NCBI GenBank assembly: GCA_009840165.1
Contig: VXOG01000098.1
Coordinates: 1-64,000, forward strand
Reading direction: 5' to 3'
Length of the DNA stretch: 64,000 bases
From: Chloroflexota bacterium
Lineage (GTDB): Bacteria; Chloroflexota; Dehalococcoidia; Lucifugimonadales; UBA3495
Positions 8,653-17,183 of the stretch are shown here, one piece after another (the stretch's first letter is position 1; each line of letters begins with the position of its first letter). The position numbers and the translations under genes are program-made. The notes beneath the pieces were generated by a model. The model saw only the letters and a program-made list of their open reading frames with translations. It had not been told where the DNA came from and did not search any database.

Positions 8653-9633
8653 TCAGGCCGGTACCAGGCTCCCGGTCTTTACCTGGGTGCACCAGTGCCG
8701 GTATTTGGGGTTCTTGCCCACCACGATGTCGAAGTACATGCGCTGCAATTCGCTGGTAATCGGGCCGGGTTGCCCGTCGGCGATGGGCCGGCAGTCCAAC
8801 TCCACCACGGGGGTCAGATGGGCGGCGGTACCGCTAAGGAACACCTCGTCGGCAAGGTACAACTCGCTGCGGTCAATGGTCCTCATGTCGATGTCCAGGC
8901 CCAACTCGGTGCGCGCCAGCTGCATCACCGTGTCTCGGGTGATGCCGCCCAGGGCATTGTCCTCCAGCCCCGGCGTGTAGATGCGACCGTCCTTGACCAT
9001 AAACAGGTTCTCGCCGGAACCCTCGGACACGTGGCCGTCGTGATTCAGCAGAATGGCTTCGTCGAAGCCACTGAGTGTCGCTTCGGTCTTGGCCAGGATA
9101 CTGTTGACGTAAATGCCGCAGGCCTTGATGCGGGCCGGGATCATCGGGTCGTCAACGCGGCGCCAGGATGAGGTGCAGCAGCGCAGTCGGTCGCTGCCCA
9201 GATAGTTCCCGAAGGGAACGGTGATCAGCGTGAAGTCGGCCGCAAGCTCCTGGAGTTTCAGGTTGGCGACCAGTTCCTCGCTCTTATAGGCCAGCGGGCG
9301 GATGTAAATGTCGCTGGTGTGCCGGTTGCGCTCGACCAGCTGGGTGGTGATGTCACACAGCTCGTCGGCGGTGTAGGGTATGTCCAGCATCAGGATGCGG
9401 CACCCGTCCAGCAAGCGGACGTAGTGCTCGCGCATGCGGAAGATGTTGATCGCTTCCTGCTCGGCATTCCAGTTGCCGCGGATGCCCTCGAATACGCCGG
9501 TTCCGTAGTGCAGAGCGTGGGTCATTACGCTTACTTTGGCCTCGCTTACCGGAACGAACTGGCCGCGGAAGAACACTTGCAGTTCGTCGGCGTTGAAGGA
9601 AGCCTGGCCATTGGTGGTGCCGTTGGTAGTCAC
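8653..9633 (-). CDS. ilvE: branched-chain amino acid aminotransferase (class IV)
   Basis: 326-residue PLP enzyme that interconverts Val, Leu, Ile and their 2-oxo acids. Features include HALHYGTGVFEGIRGNWN near the N-terminus, the Lys in RPLAYKSEE that binds PLP, EGSGENLFMVKDGRIYTPG, and FLSGTAAHLTPV near the end. Start taken at a GTG because AGGGGGC stands six bases upstream and family proteins begin near here; a longer in-frame extension to 9720 has no such support. Followed by plsY on the same strand. Confidence 0.95.
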   Translation of the reverse strand: MTTNGTTNGQASFNADELQVFFRGQFVPVSEAKVSVMTHALHYGTGVFEGIRGNWNAEQEAINIFRMREHYVRLLDGCRILMLDIPYTADELCDITTQLVERNRHTSDIYIRPLAYKSEELVANLKLQELAADFTLITVPFGNYLGSDRLRCCTSSWRRVDDPMIPARIKACGIYVNSILAKTEATLSGFDEAILLNHDGHVSEGSGENLFMVKDGRIYTPGLEDNALGGITRDTVMQLARTELGLDIDMRTIDRSELYLADEVFLSGTAAHLTPVVELDCRPIADGQPGPITSELQRMYFDIVVGKNPKYRHWCTQVKTGSLVPA

Positions 9634-9666
9634 GTAATGCCCCCTTATGAGCAAAGATTGCCGAGT

Positions 9667-9696
9667 ATTATAGCGTTGGCCGCCGGGAGTTGCCAA
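9667..9696 (-). promoter_or_regulatory. promoter for ilvE-plsY
   Basis: Read on the minus strand: TTGGCA (9696-9691), 18-base spacer, TATAAT (9672-9667). The -10 ends about 33 bases before the chosen GTG start. Match to sigma70 consensus is good in the -10. Confidence 0.65.
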
Positions 9697-9812
9697 TCCA
9701 GCGCAATATTTTTGAAACACGGATACAAAACCGGGTGGAGTATAATATCCCGCGATGTTTGCCGAAATCGTCGCATTGCACGGCGATTATCGCGGCCTGA
9801 GGGAGTTCCCTG

Positions 9813-11189
9813 TTGTTGCAAGCGCGTGAACTTGCCCACCCGGTGCGGTTGGTGCGAGGCATGTTTTACGGGTGGTGGCTGGCCGTCATCGGCGCGGTGA
9901 TCATGGTCATCGGGACGGTCCCGCTGTTCCAGGCGCTTTCACTGTGGATGCCGATCCTGCAACAGAATTTTGGCTGGACGACGACGCAACTCTCGTGGGC
10001 CTTCACGCTGACCCGCGTGGAAGGGACGGTAATGGGGCCAATCGCCGGTTGGGGCGTGGACAAGCTTGGCCCGCGCAAGATGGTGGTCATCGGGCTGTTG
10101 ATCTTTGCCGCCGGTTTCATCCTGTTCAGCAGGACGGCGAACCTCTGGATGTTCTACCTGTCCTTTGTGATCGTGAGCCTGGGGGCGGGATTGGGATCGT
10201 GGCTCCCGGCCAACACGGCGCTGAACAACTGGTTCCGTGCCAGACGATCCACGGCCATGTCGATACCCATGCTGGGTTTCGGACTGGGCGGCGTGGTGAT
10301 AGTGCCCCTGATGGCGTGGGCCATGGGCTGGGACGCCAGGACGGCCACGGAGATACCGGGACGCCTGGGTTGGCAGAACACGGCGCTGGTGGTTGGTTGC
10401 GTGGGATTGGTGGCGTCAGTGCCGCTGGCGATGCTAGTGCGTAACCGTCCCGAAGACTACGGCCAGCACCCGGACGGCATTGACCCTGACACAGTGACCC
10501 AGACCGGGCCCCAGCAGTCCACCAACGGCGGCACAACTGCGCCGGACTACTCGTGGCAGGAGGCGATACGGACGCGCGCCTTCTGGCTGATCACCATGGG
10601 CCATGCCAGTTCGTCGATCATTATCATCAGCGTGATGACGTACCTGGGCCTGGTGATGGTGGAGAAGGGCCTCACCCTGGTGGAGGTTGGCCTGGTAATC
10701 TCGGTGCAAACGGCGGTGTCCACGGCGTTCATGGTGATCGGCGGCATGGTAGGCGACCGCATACCCATACGGATTGCGATATGGGGCTTTTCGTTCCTGC
10801 AATCCATCGCCATCGTCGTGCTGCTGTTCGCGGAAACGCTGCCTCTGTTCTTCTTGTTCGGCATACTGATGGGTATCGGGTTCGGCGGACGCACGCCGCT
10901 GACCACCTCGATACGCGGCGTGTACTTCGGCCGGAGTAGCTTCGCCCGTATCACCGGCATCTCGATGATTCCCATGAACATAATGTTCATCGTGGTGGTT
11001 CCGTACATCGCGTGGATGCGGGACAGTATTACGGGAACCTACACGCTGCCGTTCGCCACCATAGCCATCGTCAGCGCGATCGGCTCGTTCATGTTCCTGG
11101 TGCTGGGCAACCCGCAGCTGTCGCCGTCGCAGCGACGGCAGGCTGACGTGCGGCGGCTGGTAACGCGGGGCGCGGGAGCGGACGATTGA
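9813..11189 (+). CDS. MFS transporter (OFA/monocarboxylate-like)
   Basis: 458 residues, twelve membrane segments. The loop after TM2 reads GWGVDKLGPRKMVVIG, the conserved G-x-x-x-D-x-x-G-P-R-K of the major facilitator fold, and a second domain begins around SWQEAIRTRAFW. The overall form resembles the oxalate/formate and monocarboxylate carriers. TTG start with TGAGGGAG eight bases upstream. It is followed 16 bases later by a second, related carrier, suggesting duplication and joint expression. Substrate unknown. Confidence 0.88.
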   Translation: MLQARELAHPVRLVRGMFYGWWLAVIGAVIMVIGTVPLFQALSLWMPILQQNFGWTTTQLSWAFTLTRVEGTVMGPIAGWGVDKLGPRKMVVIGLLIFAAGFILFSRTANLWMFYLSFVIVSLGAGLGSWLPANTALNNWFRARRSTAMSIPMLGFGLGGVVIVPLMAWAMGWDARTATEIPGRLGWQNTALVVGCVGLVASVPLAMLVRNRPEDYGQHPDGIDPDTVTQTGPQQSTNGGTTAPDYSWQEAIRTRAFWLITMGHASSSIIIISVMTYLGLVMVEKGLTLVEVGLVISVQTAVSTAFMVIGGMVGDRIPIRIAIWGFSFLQSIAIVVLLFAETLPLFFLFGILMGIGFGGRTPLTTSIRGVYFGRSSFARITGISMIPMNIMFIVVVPYIAWMRDSITGTYTLPFATIAIVSAIGSFMFLVLGNPQLSPSQRRQADVRRLVTRGAGADD

Positions 11190-11205
11190 TCGGGGGTTGC
11201 GGTTG

Positions 11206-12531
11206 ATGGAACCGGTCGAGGGATACGGCCGGCCGGGAGTGATGTGGTGGCTCTCGGAGTTGACCCGCAGCCATAGCACCGGTGGAGTGTTCTACGGCTG
11301 GCGGCTGGTCGTCATAGGATTCCTCATAATCCTCGTGGGTCGCGAAATCGGCGATGGGTTGATTGGACCAGTGTGGGGCAGCCGGACCTACCAAGGTGAG
11401 GGGATCGGGCCGCCCTGGGTCCCATTGGTCATTGCGGCTTACGCGCTTGGCGGGTTGGCATCCCTGTGGTTTGCAGGCTGGGGGGCCGACCGCTTGGGGC
11501 CGAGAAAGATGGCGCAGATTGGATTGCCCTTGGCAGGACTGGTCGCGCTATTGGCGGTGATTCCAGTTCCGGGCGTCCTCGAGGTCGCAGTCGCCGGCCT
11601 GGGCGCCCTGGGGATGATAGGTGCCTATGTTCCGGCGGTAACGGCGCTGAACAATTGGTTTCGCGACCGGTTGGCATTGGCCGTGGCGCTGATGCTCTTC
11701 GGAGCGGCAATCGGCGCAAAGATAATTGGTCCATTGCTGACCCTGCTGACCCTGCCGCAGGTGGTCGTGGACTGGCGGTTGCTGACAGTAGTATGTGGCG
11801 CGGCGATATTAGCGGCGGCGTTGCCGTTGGTTCGGGCCCTGCGCGATCGACCGGAGGATTGGGGAGAGCATCCCGATGGCCTGACTCCGGCGCCGGCGGC
11901 GAGCATCCCGAACTACTCATGGCGGGAAGCCGTGCGGTCGCGTCAATTGTGGTTACTTATCGCCGCCGGTTGTTGTGTGGCTAGCGCAGAGTCGATAGGC
12001 GCCGTTTACCAATGGCAGATTATCTCACGTGGTGACGCCACATTCGAAGCCATCGACAGGATCGGAATGTTCCAAGATTATGCGTCGGTGGCGGGCATAC
12101 TGGCTGGCGGATTAGCGAGCTATCGGTTCCCCGTCAGGTGGGTATTGTCCGGAGCGGCGGTTGCCCAAGCGGTGGGTATGGCCGTGTTGTTGCCCGGGCT
12201 TGAGCTTGGGTTGTTGGAAGTGGCGGTTTTGCGGGGCTTGGCATCGGGAATGGGAACTGCGCCGACCATCGCCGCGGTGGGAATCTATTTTGGCCGGCGC
12301 AGTTTTGGAATGCTCACGGTAATGACATTCATCATTACATTCGTAGCGTCGTCCGCCGCGCTGCCTTCCTCTGGCTACCTCAGCTACCTCGACGCGGCGG
12401 CCGGCGTGTACATCTCAATTTTCATGGCAGCCGCCATAGTGAGCCTGGTTGGCGCCGGCTTATACGTGATGCTGGGCCAGCCCCGATTGTCGCCGGCACA
12501 GCGCGCTGAGGAGCCGGCGATCAGTTGTTGA
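11206..12531 (+). CDS. MFS transporter (paralogue of the preceding gene)
   Basis: About 440 residues with the same plan as its neighbour: FYGWRLVVIGF at TM1, GWGADRLGPRKMAQIG after TM2, PAVTALNNWFRDR at TM4-5, and NYSWREAVRSRQLW opening the second half. The two genes align over their full length by these markers, so they look like tandem duplicates. The ATG has CGGGGG ten bases upstream; a TTG nine bases earlier is less likely. Its last 11 bases overlap the 3' end of the opposite luciferase-like gene. Confidence 0.86.
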   Translation: MEPVEGYGRPGVMWWLSELTRSHSTGGVFYGWRLVVIGFLIILVGREIGDGLIGPVWGSRTYQGEGIGPPWVPLVIAAYALGGLASLWFAGWGADRLGPRKMAQIGLPLAGLVALLAVIPVPGVLEVAVAGLGALGMIGAYVPAVTALNNWFRDRLALAVALMLFGAAIGAKIIGPLLTLLTLPQVVVDWRLLTVVCGAAILAAALPLVRALRDRPEDWGEHPDGLTPAPAASIPNYSWREAVRSRQLWLLIAAGCCVASAESIGAVYQWQIISRGDATFEAIDRIGMFQDYASVAGILAGGLASYRFPVRWVLSGAAVAQAVGMAVLLPGLELGLLEVAVLRGLASGMGTAPTIAAVGIYFGRRSFGMLTVMTFIITFVASSAALPSSGYLSYLDAAAGVYISIFMAAAIVSLVGAGLYVMLGQPRLSPAQRAEEPAISC

Positions 12532-13477
12532 ACTTCGCCATCACCTCATCGGCGAACAGGGCGAGGGTTTCGGAAGGCGTAGGATACGAGAAGACGATGC
12601 AGAAATAGCGGATGCCGAATTCAACGTATTCGTTGATGCGGTCGGCGACCTGCTCCGGAGTTCCGGATAAGGTGTTCTCCAATCGTTGGGATTGGTACTC
12701 GTAGGCAGTCACGCCGGCCTCTCCGGCGAGTCGCGCCACCAGCGCGTCGTATTCCCGTTGGGTAGGCGCGATGACGCAGTCGGCGTTGTGGGTCCACTCG
12801 ATGGCGGACGGGTCCCGGCCGGCTTCTGCGGCGGCGCGAAAGACGATGCTCTGATGCATGAGATGATCGTTCACCGTGTCGTTGTTGCCCACGTTGGCGA
12901 TGTCGGCGATGCGCCCAATGGTAGGCATGACATAGAGCGGGCCGTGGCCCCCGACGAATATGGGAGGCGTGGGCTGCTGAATGGGTTTGGGTTGGATGGT
13001 CGCGCCGTCGATGTTGTAATATCGTCCGTTGAATGTTACGGACGATTCAGTCCACAGGCGGCGGATGAAATGTACCGACTCCTCCAGCATCTCGCACCGT
13101 TCGCTGGTGGAAGGAAACTCAAGACCGCTGGACCGGGTGTCGCTCCGACTGCCGCCCGCTCCGATGCCGATGGTGACACGCCCTCCGCTGATGACGTCCA
13201 GGGTCGCGGCCATCTTGGCGAGGAGAGCAGGATGGCGGTAAGGGTTGGCCAGCACCATCGGCAGTGCGCGGATCCGTTGAGTCTGGGCCAGCAACGCGGT
13301 AAGTGTGGTCCAGCATTCCAGGGCGTCGGTGTTGAGCAGGTCGAACACGCTGGCCGAGTAGTAGCCCAGGCGATCCGCTTCCAGCCAGATGCGCTGCAAA
13401 TCCTCGTAGGAGTAGCGGTACTGGTTGACGCGGACGTTGAATTTGACGGGTGGTTTGTCGGGTGAAGTGTTCATCAT
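12521..13477 (-). CDS. LLM class flavin/F420-dependent oxidoreductase
   Basis: 318-residue TIM-barrel protein of the bacterial luciferase-like family. Visible marks are WLEADRLGYYSASVFD, TLDVISGGRVTIGIGAGG, and QPTPPIFVGGHGP. Such enzymes use reduced FMN or F420 to oxidise organic substrates, and are numerous in SAR202-type genomes where they are thought to attack recalcitrant organics. It precedes no obvious partner but lies 77 bases from a second family member on the same strand. Cofactor choice cannot be decided here. Confidence 0.88.
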   Translation of the reverse strand: MMNTSPDKPPVKFNVRVNQYRYSYEDLQRIWLEADRLGYYSASVFDLLNTDALECWTTLTALLAQTQRIRALPMVLANPYRHPALLAKMAATLDVISGGRVTIGIGAGGSRSDTRSSGLEFPSTSERCEMLEESVHFIRRLWTESSVTFNGRYYNIDGATIQPKPIQQPTPPIFVGGHGPLYVMPTIGRIADIANVGNNDTVNDHLMHQSIVFRAAAEAGRDPSAIEWTHNADCVIAPTQREYDALVARLAGEAGVTAYEYQSQRLENTLSGTPEQVADRINEYVEFGIRYFCIVFSYPTPSETLALFADEVMAKFNN

Positions 13478-13501
13478 CGTCGTAAAGCAGTCGCCAGAAA
13501 T

Positions 13502-13529
13502 GTAGGGGCGAATAATTATTCGCCCCTAC
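13502..13529. repeat. dispersed palindrome, family A
   Basis: 28-base perfect palindrome with GTAGGGGCGAATAA arm and TTATTCGCCCCTAC arm, between two luciferase-like genes. Confidence 0.9.
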
Positions 13530-13554
13530 GGGAGCCTGAGAATTGTAACGGCGG

Positions 13555-14739
13555 TTACTTGGAGCCGTTGCCGTTTCGGAAGGCCGGAATGACTTCCTTG
13601 CCGAATTTCTCGATGGAGGCCATTACCTTTTCGTGGGGGATGGTTTCTGTCTGCATGATGAGCATGACCTGGTCCACGCCAATATCCTCGTACATCTGGC
13701 AGGTCTTGATGCAGGACTCGGGGTTGCCGGCGATGATGACGCCGCGATCGGACAGAGTCTTGCCGTCTAACTGGGCAATAGCTGCGCGGGCTGCGCCGGG
13801 GCCGGCGTCCAGCGACAGGCCGACATCCTGGGCCAGCTGTTGGTGTTCCTCGTCGGACTGGCGGAGCCAGCGGCTGAAGTCGGCGGTCAAATGGTCCGGC
13901 ACACCGCCCCAGGCTTCCAGCAGCTCCTCGTAGGCTCCGATGCGGCCGGCGATATAGGGCTTGTCGGGGCCGAAGAAGGTCTTCATGGATTCGGCGGCCA
14001 GTTCCTTGGCATAGTCGTCATCGTCGTCGCAGAAGCCGTGGACGTTGTTGCCCCAGAACTCAGTGATGAACTCGCCGACCGGTTCGCAGTCCTTGAGGGC
14101 GTCGCGGTAGATTTGTACCTTTTCCTTCAGAACTTCCACGGCGTAGGAAGCGGAGGACAACACGCCGATGCCCTTCTGCGCGGCCAGGCGGAAACTGTCC
14201 TCGGAGGTGCAGGCCAGGTACATGCGCGGGTGTGGCTGCTGGAAAGGCTTGGGCAGCACGCGGCGCTTGGGGACACTCCAGTGCTCTCCCTCGTACTCGT
14301 ACTCGTCGGAAGTCCATATCTTGGGCAGCATGTTGATGGATTCGTTCCACAGACTGCGGGTGTCGCGAGGGTCAACGCCCAGGCCGGTCTGCTCGTAGGC
14401 GTTGGAGCGGCCGGTGCCGACCTCGATGCGCCCGTCGGTGAGCTGGTCCAGCAGGGCGACACGCTCGGCCACGCGCACCGGATGGTGGTAGGGCAAGATG
14501 CAGACGCCGTAGCCGATGCGGATGTTCTTGGTGATACGGCTCAACGCGCCGAACATGGCGTCCTGGGAGGGCGAGCCGGAGAAGCCGGTGAGGAAGTGGT
14601 GTTCCACGAACCAGAGGTTGTCAAATCCCACCTGGTCGGCCAGCTCGCACTGTTCCAATGTTTCCTTGTAAAGGGCGTTCCAATCGATCTCAGTGCCCTG
14701 GAACGGGCGCTGGCATTCGTAAAGCAGGCCGAACTGCAT
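13555..14739 (-). CDS. LLM class flavin-dependent oxidoreductase (luciferase alpha-like)
   Basis: 394 residues, longer than its neighbour and closer to the alkanal monooxygenase form: NLWFVEHHFLTGFS near residue 45, GYGVCILPYHHPVRVAE, and DGRIEVGTGRSN around 105-117. GAGGAGATT stands just before the ATG. It is probably a two-component FMNH2-dependent monooxygenase; no flavin reductase gene is adjacent. The substrate cannot be predicted. Together with the 12521 gene and the two MFS carriers it forms a small uptake-and-oxidation neighbourhood. Confidence 0.88.
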   Translation of the reverse strand: MQFGLLYECQRPFQGTEIDWNALYKETLEQCELADQVGFDNLWFVEHHFLTGFSGSPSQDAMFGALSRITKNIRIGYGVCILPYHHPVRVAERVALLDQLTDGRIEVGTGRSNAYEQTGLGVDPRDTRSLWNESINMLPKIWTSDEYEYEGEHWSVPKRRVLPKPFQQPHPRMYLACTSEDSFRLAAQKGIGVLSSASYAVEVLKEKVQIYRDALKDCEPVGEFITEFWGNNVHGFCDDDDDYAKELAAESMKTFFGPDKPYIAGRIGAYEELLEAWGGVPDHLTADFSRWLRQSDEEHQQLAQDVGLSLDAGPGAARAAIAQLDGKTLSDRGVIIAGNPESCIKTCQMYEDIGVDQVMLIMQTETIPHEKVMASIEKFGKEVIPAFRNGNGSK

Positions 14740-14900
14740 GGCTAATCTCCTCTCTTGGTGACGGATTACATCAAGCGCACACGACGCAGCGGCGGTTTAT
14801 GGAACCGCAAGAGGCGCTGCCGGCCCTGGGCGCGAATTGGCGGCAGTATAGCGCAAACGCGCGGTGTTGGGAAATTATGTTTGGCCCCGCAGCGCTGTGG

Positions 14901-14906
14901 TACAGT
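14901..14906 (+). promoter_or_regulatory. -10 box TACAGT, possible leaderless promoter of the toxin-antitoxin pair
   Basis: TACAGT ends six bases before the ATG at 14913, the same spacing as at 3831. No ribosome site precedes the ATG. Confidence 0.35.
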
Positions 14907-14912
14907 ACGGTA

Positions 14913-15182
14913 ATGCCTGATTACGATTGGGACCCGAGCAAGGACGAACTGTTGCGACGAACGCGCAGAGTTTCTTTTGCCGACGTGGTGTACAGCATTG
15001 AACACGGTGGCTTACTGGATACAATTGACCATCCCAATCAGGAACGTTATCCAGGACAGCAAATTTATATCGTTCGCATGAGGGATTACGTGTATCAAGT
15101 TCCTTTCGACCGGACGGAATCGGGCGTCTTTCTGAGGACCTTGTATCCCAGTCGCAGGGCATTTAGAGATTATCTACGATAG
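14913..15182 (+). CDS. BrnT-like toxin
   Basis: 89 residues. The opening DYDWDPSKDELLRRTRRVSF and EHPNQ-like IDHPNQERYPGQQIYIV, then the basic ending TLYPSRRAFRDYL, match a common BrnT/RelE-fold toxin type. Such proteins cut mRNA and are held inactive by the neighbouring antitoxin. Start set at the ATG because the family begins here; the reading frame stays open upstream. The probable antitoxin gene begins 13 bases downstream. Confidence 0.7.
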   Translation: MPDYDWDPSKDELLRRTRRVSFADVVYSIEHGGLLDTIDHPNQERYPGQQIYIVRMRDYVYQVPFDRTESGVFLRTLYPSRRAFRDYLR

Positions 15183-15195
15183 CGGGGGCGAAACG

Positions 15196-15555
15196 ATGAC
15201 CACCACGGACAACGAAAACCGGGAACCTCCATTTTCCCAAGAGGAACTGGCTGAGTTGTGGCCTTTCGATGTACCTTGGCCTTTCAACGACGATGACGGC
15301 GTTGAAGATGAAGAAGAGTTGGATATGTTGCGTTCCCTGGAGCGTGGCGAATGGCGTTCTGTGCCCAACCTTGAGGAAGAAATGGAACGCGCCCGCCAAA
15401 TGGCCCGCAACACCATGGCGACCTGGAGCGAGGAAAAGTTGGCCGAAGTCCGCCAGCGTGTGGAGGCCAAAAACAACGGCGTTTGGAAACCGCCCGCGCC
15501 CCTTGCCGGCGACTCTGTTAGTGACGATAATTCCCACCAAAGCGAAAACACCTAG
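15196..15555 (+). CDS. putative antitoxin of the BrnT-like pair, unusual C-terminus
   Basis: 119 acidic residues. The middle segment MLRSLERGEWRSVPNLEEEM and RARQMARNTM is the conserved toxin-facing part of antitoxins that follow this BrnT-like type. In those, a ribbon-helix-helix DNA-binding segment (K-D-x-R-I-N-I-R-x-S) comes next. Here it is missing and replaced by SEEKLAEVRQRVEAKNNGVW and a Pro/Ser tail. The protein may therefore neutralise the toxin but not repress the operon. Assignment rests on position and that segment. Confidence 0.55.
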   Translation: MTTTDNENREPPFSQEELAELWPFDVPWPFNDDDGVEDEEELDMLRSLERGEWRSVPNLEEEMERARQMARNTMATWSEEKLAEVRQRVEAKNNGVWKPPAPLAGDSVSDDNSHQSENT

Positions 15556-15579
15556 GCGTCTATCAGGAGGCGTAACCGA

Positions 15580-17118
15580 ATGAAGTATGACGTAATTATC
15601 ATCGGCGCCGGGTCTGCCGGCTGCACGATGGCGGCCCGCCTGACCGAGGATCCGGACCGCTCGGTGCTGCTGCTGGAAGCCGGGCCGGACTACCCCGATT
15701 TTGAACTGTATCCCGACGACCTGAAGTACGGCTACGACCAGACTGCTTCGGCGGTCAACGCGCCGCACAACTGGACCTTCTGGGCGCAAAACCCCGGGCA
15801 GGCCAACCCCATGCCCGTGCCCCGTGGCCGGGTGGTGGGGGGTTCCTCGGCCATCAACGGCCAGGTGCTGCTGCGAGGCGTGCCGGAGGACTACGACGCC
15901 TGGGCAGCGCTGGGTAACGACGAGTGGGGGTTCACCAACTGTCTGCCTTACTTCCGCAAACTGGAAACCGACACTGACATCACCGACGACTTCCACGGCA
16001 ACACTGGGCCGATACCGGTGCGCCGGCATCGTCGGGAGGACTGGTTGCCGGCGCAGGTGGCCTTCTGGAATGCTTGTCGCGCCGAGGGCTATCCCGACGA
16101 CCCTGATATGAACCATCCCGATTCGGGCGGCGTGGGCCCCATCCCCATGAACAACCCCAACGGCGTCCGCATGAGCACGTCCATCACGTACCTGCGGGAG
16201 GCGCGGCACCGACTGAACCTGACCATCCGCGCTAACGTCACCTGCCGCCGTATCGTTTTCGAGGGCAACCGGGCCGTGGGCGTCGAGGTTGAGAGCGGCG
16301 GCGAGGTGTTCACCGTCGAGGGCGACGACATCATCCTTAGTTCGGGATCCATCGGATCGCCGCAGCTGCTGCTGCTGTCTGGCGTCGGCCCGGCCGACCA
16401 CCTGCGCGAGATGGGCATTCCGGTGGTGCATGAACTGCCCGGCGTTGGTCAGAACCTCCGCGACCATCCCAACATCCGCGTGCCGGTGAAAGTGAAGGAC
16501 GACTTCCCGCTAGACCCGTCGGCGCCACGATCCCAGGTCGCGCTGCGGTACACCGCCACGGGCAGCCACCTTCGGAACGACATCCAGATCATGCAGTCCT
16601 CATTCTCGTCGCCCATCGCCGGCGATCCGCTGGAAGCCGAGGGCATACGGTTCACTTGCATCCTGGAGCTGGCCGTGGGTTCCGGACACCTGCAACTGGC
16701 CAGCACCGACCCCAATGAGCAGGTGGCCCTGAACTACAACTACTTCCAAGAGGAGTTTGACCTTTCGCGGATGCGCGAGGCCGTGCGACTCTGCGTGAAC
16801 CTGCTGGACAGCGACCACTACCGGGACGTGGCCGACGAATTGCTCGACCCGCTTCCGGCAGACCTGGAGAGCGACGAGGCGCTGAACGATTGGCTGAAGC
16901 GCACCGTCAGCACTTCGCAGCACATCTCCGGTACCTGCAAGATCGGTACGCCCGACGACCCGATGGCCGTGGTTGACCAGCACTGCCGGGTGTACGGCCT
17001 CGAGGGCCTTCACATCGCCGACGCATCAGTGATGCCCGACTGCATACGCGCCAACACCAACTGCACGACTATAATGATCGCCGAGCGCAAGGCCGACTGG
17101 ATCCGCGCCGGCGAATAG
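15580..17118 (+). CDS. GMC family FAD oxidoreductase (choline dehydrogenase-like)
   Basis: 512 residues. DVIIIGAGSAGCTMAARL at the N-terminus binds the ADP part of FAD; GRVVGGSSAINGQVLLRG near residue 85 and GSIGSPQLLLLSGVGP near 260 are the two GMC signatures; SQHISGTCKIG and the later MPDCIRANTNC hold the active-site His and Asn positions. These enzymes oxidise alcohols such as choline or sugars. AGGAGG stands upstream of the ATG. No BetB aldehyde dehydrogenase is near, so choline is not assured. Confidence 0.93.
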   Translation: MKYDVIIIGAGSAGCTMAARLTEDPDRSVLLLEAGPDYPDFELYPDDLKYGYDQTASAVNAPHNWTFWAQNPGQANPMPVPRGRVVGGSSAINGQVLLRGVPEDYDAWAALGNDEWGFTNCLPYFRKLETDTDITDDFHGNTGPIPVRRHRREDWLPAQVAFWNACRAEGYPDDPDMNHPDSGGVGPIPMNNPNGVRMSTSITYLREARHRLNLTIRANVTCRRIVFEGNRAVGVEVESGGEVFTVEGDDIILSSGSIGSPQLLLLSGVGPADHLREMGIPVVHELPGVGQNLRDHPNIRVPVKVKDDFPLDPSAPRSQVALRYTATGSHLRNDIQIMQSSFSSPIAGDPLEAEGIRFTCILELAVGSGHLQLASTDPNEQVALNYNYFQEEFDLSRMREAVRLCVNLLDSDHYRDVADELLDPLPADLESDEALNDWLKRTVSTSQHISGTCKIGTPDDPMAVVDQHCRVYGLEGLHIADASVMPDCIRANTNCTTIMIAERKADWIRAGE

Positions 17119-17141
17119 AAGCAAGGCAATCGTATTTTATC

Positions 17142-17169
17142 CGTCATTCCCGCGAAAGCGGGAATCCAG
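17142..17169. repeat. dispersed palindrome, family C (CATTCCCGC)
   Basis: Perfect hairpin with CATTCCCGC arm and GCGGGAATCCAG end, 15 bases before the selenoprotein start. It may lie in its leader. Confidence 0.9.
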
Positions 17170-17183
17170 AGTAGGAGAGGAAA

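Noticed and set aside
9634-9720. N-terminal extension of IlvE to 9720
   Set aside because: The extension has no family similarity, and the GTG at 9633 has a strong ribosome site and sits behind a promoter at 9667-9696 that would lie inside the extension.
13502-13529. Short palindromes as a CRISPR array
   Set aside because: Copies are scattered thousands of bases apart with no regular spacers.
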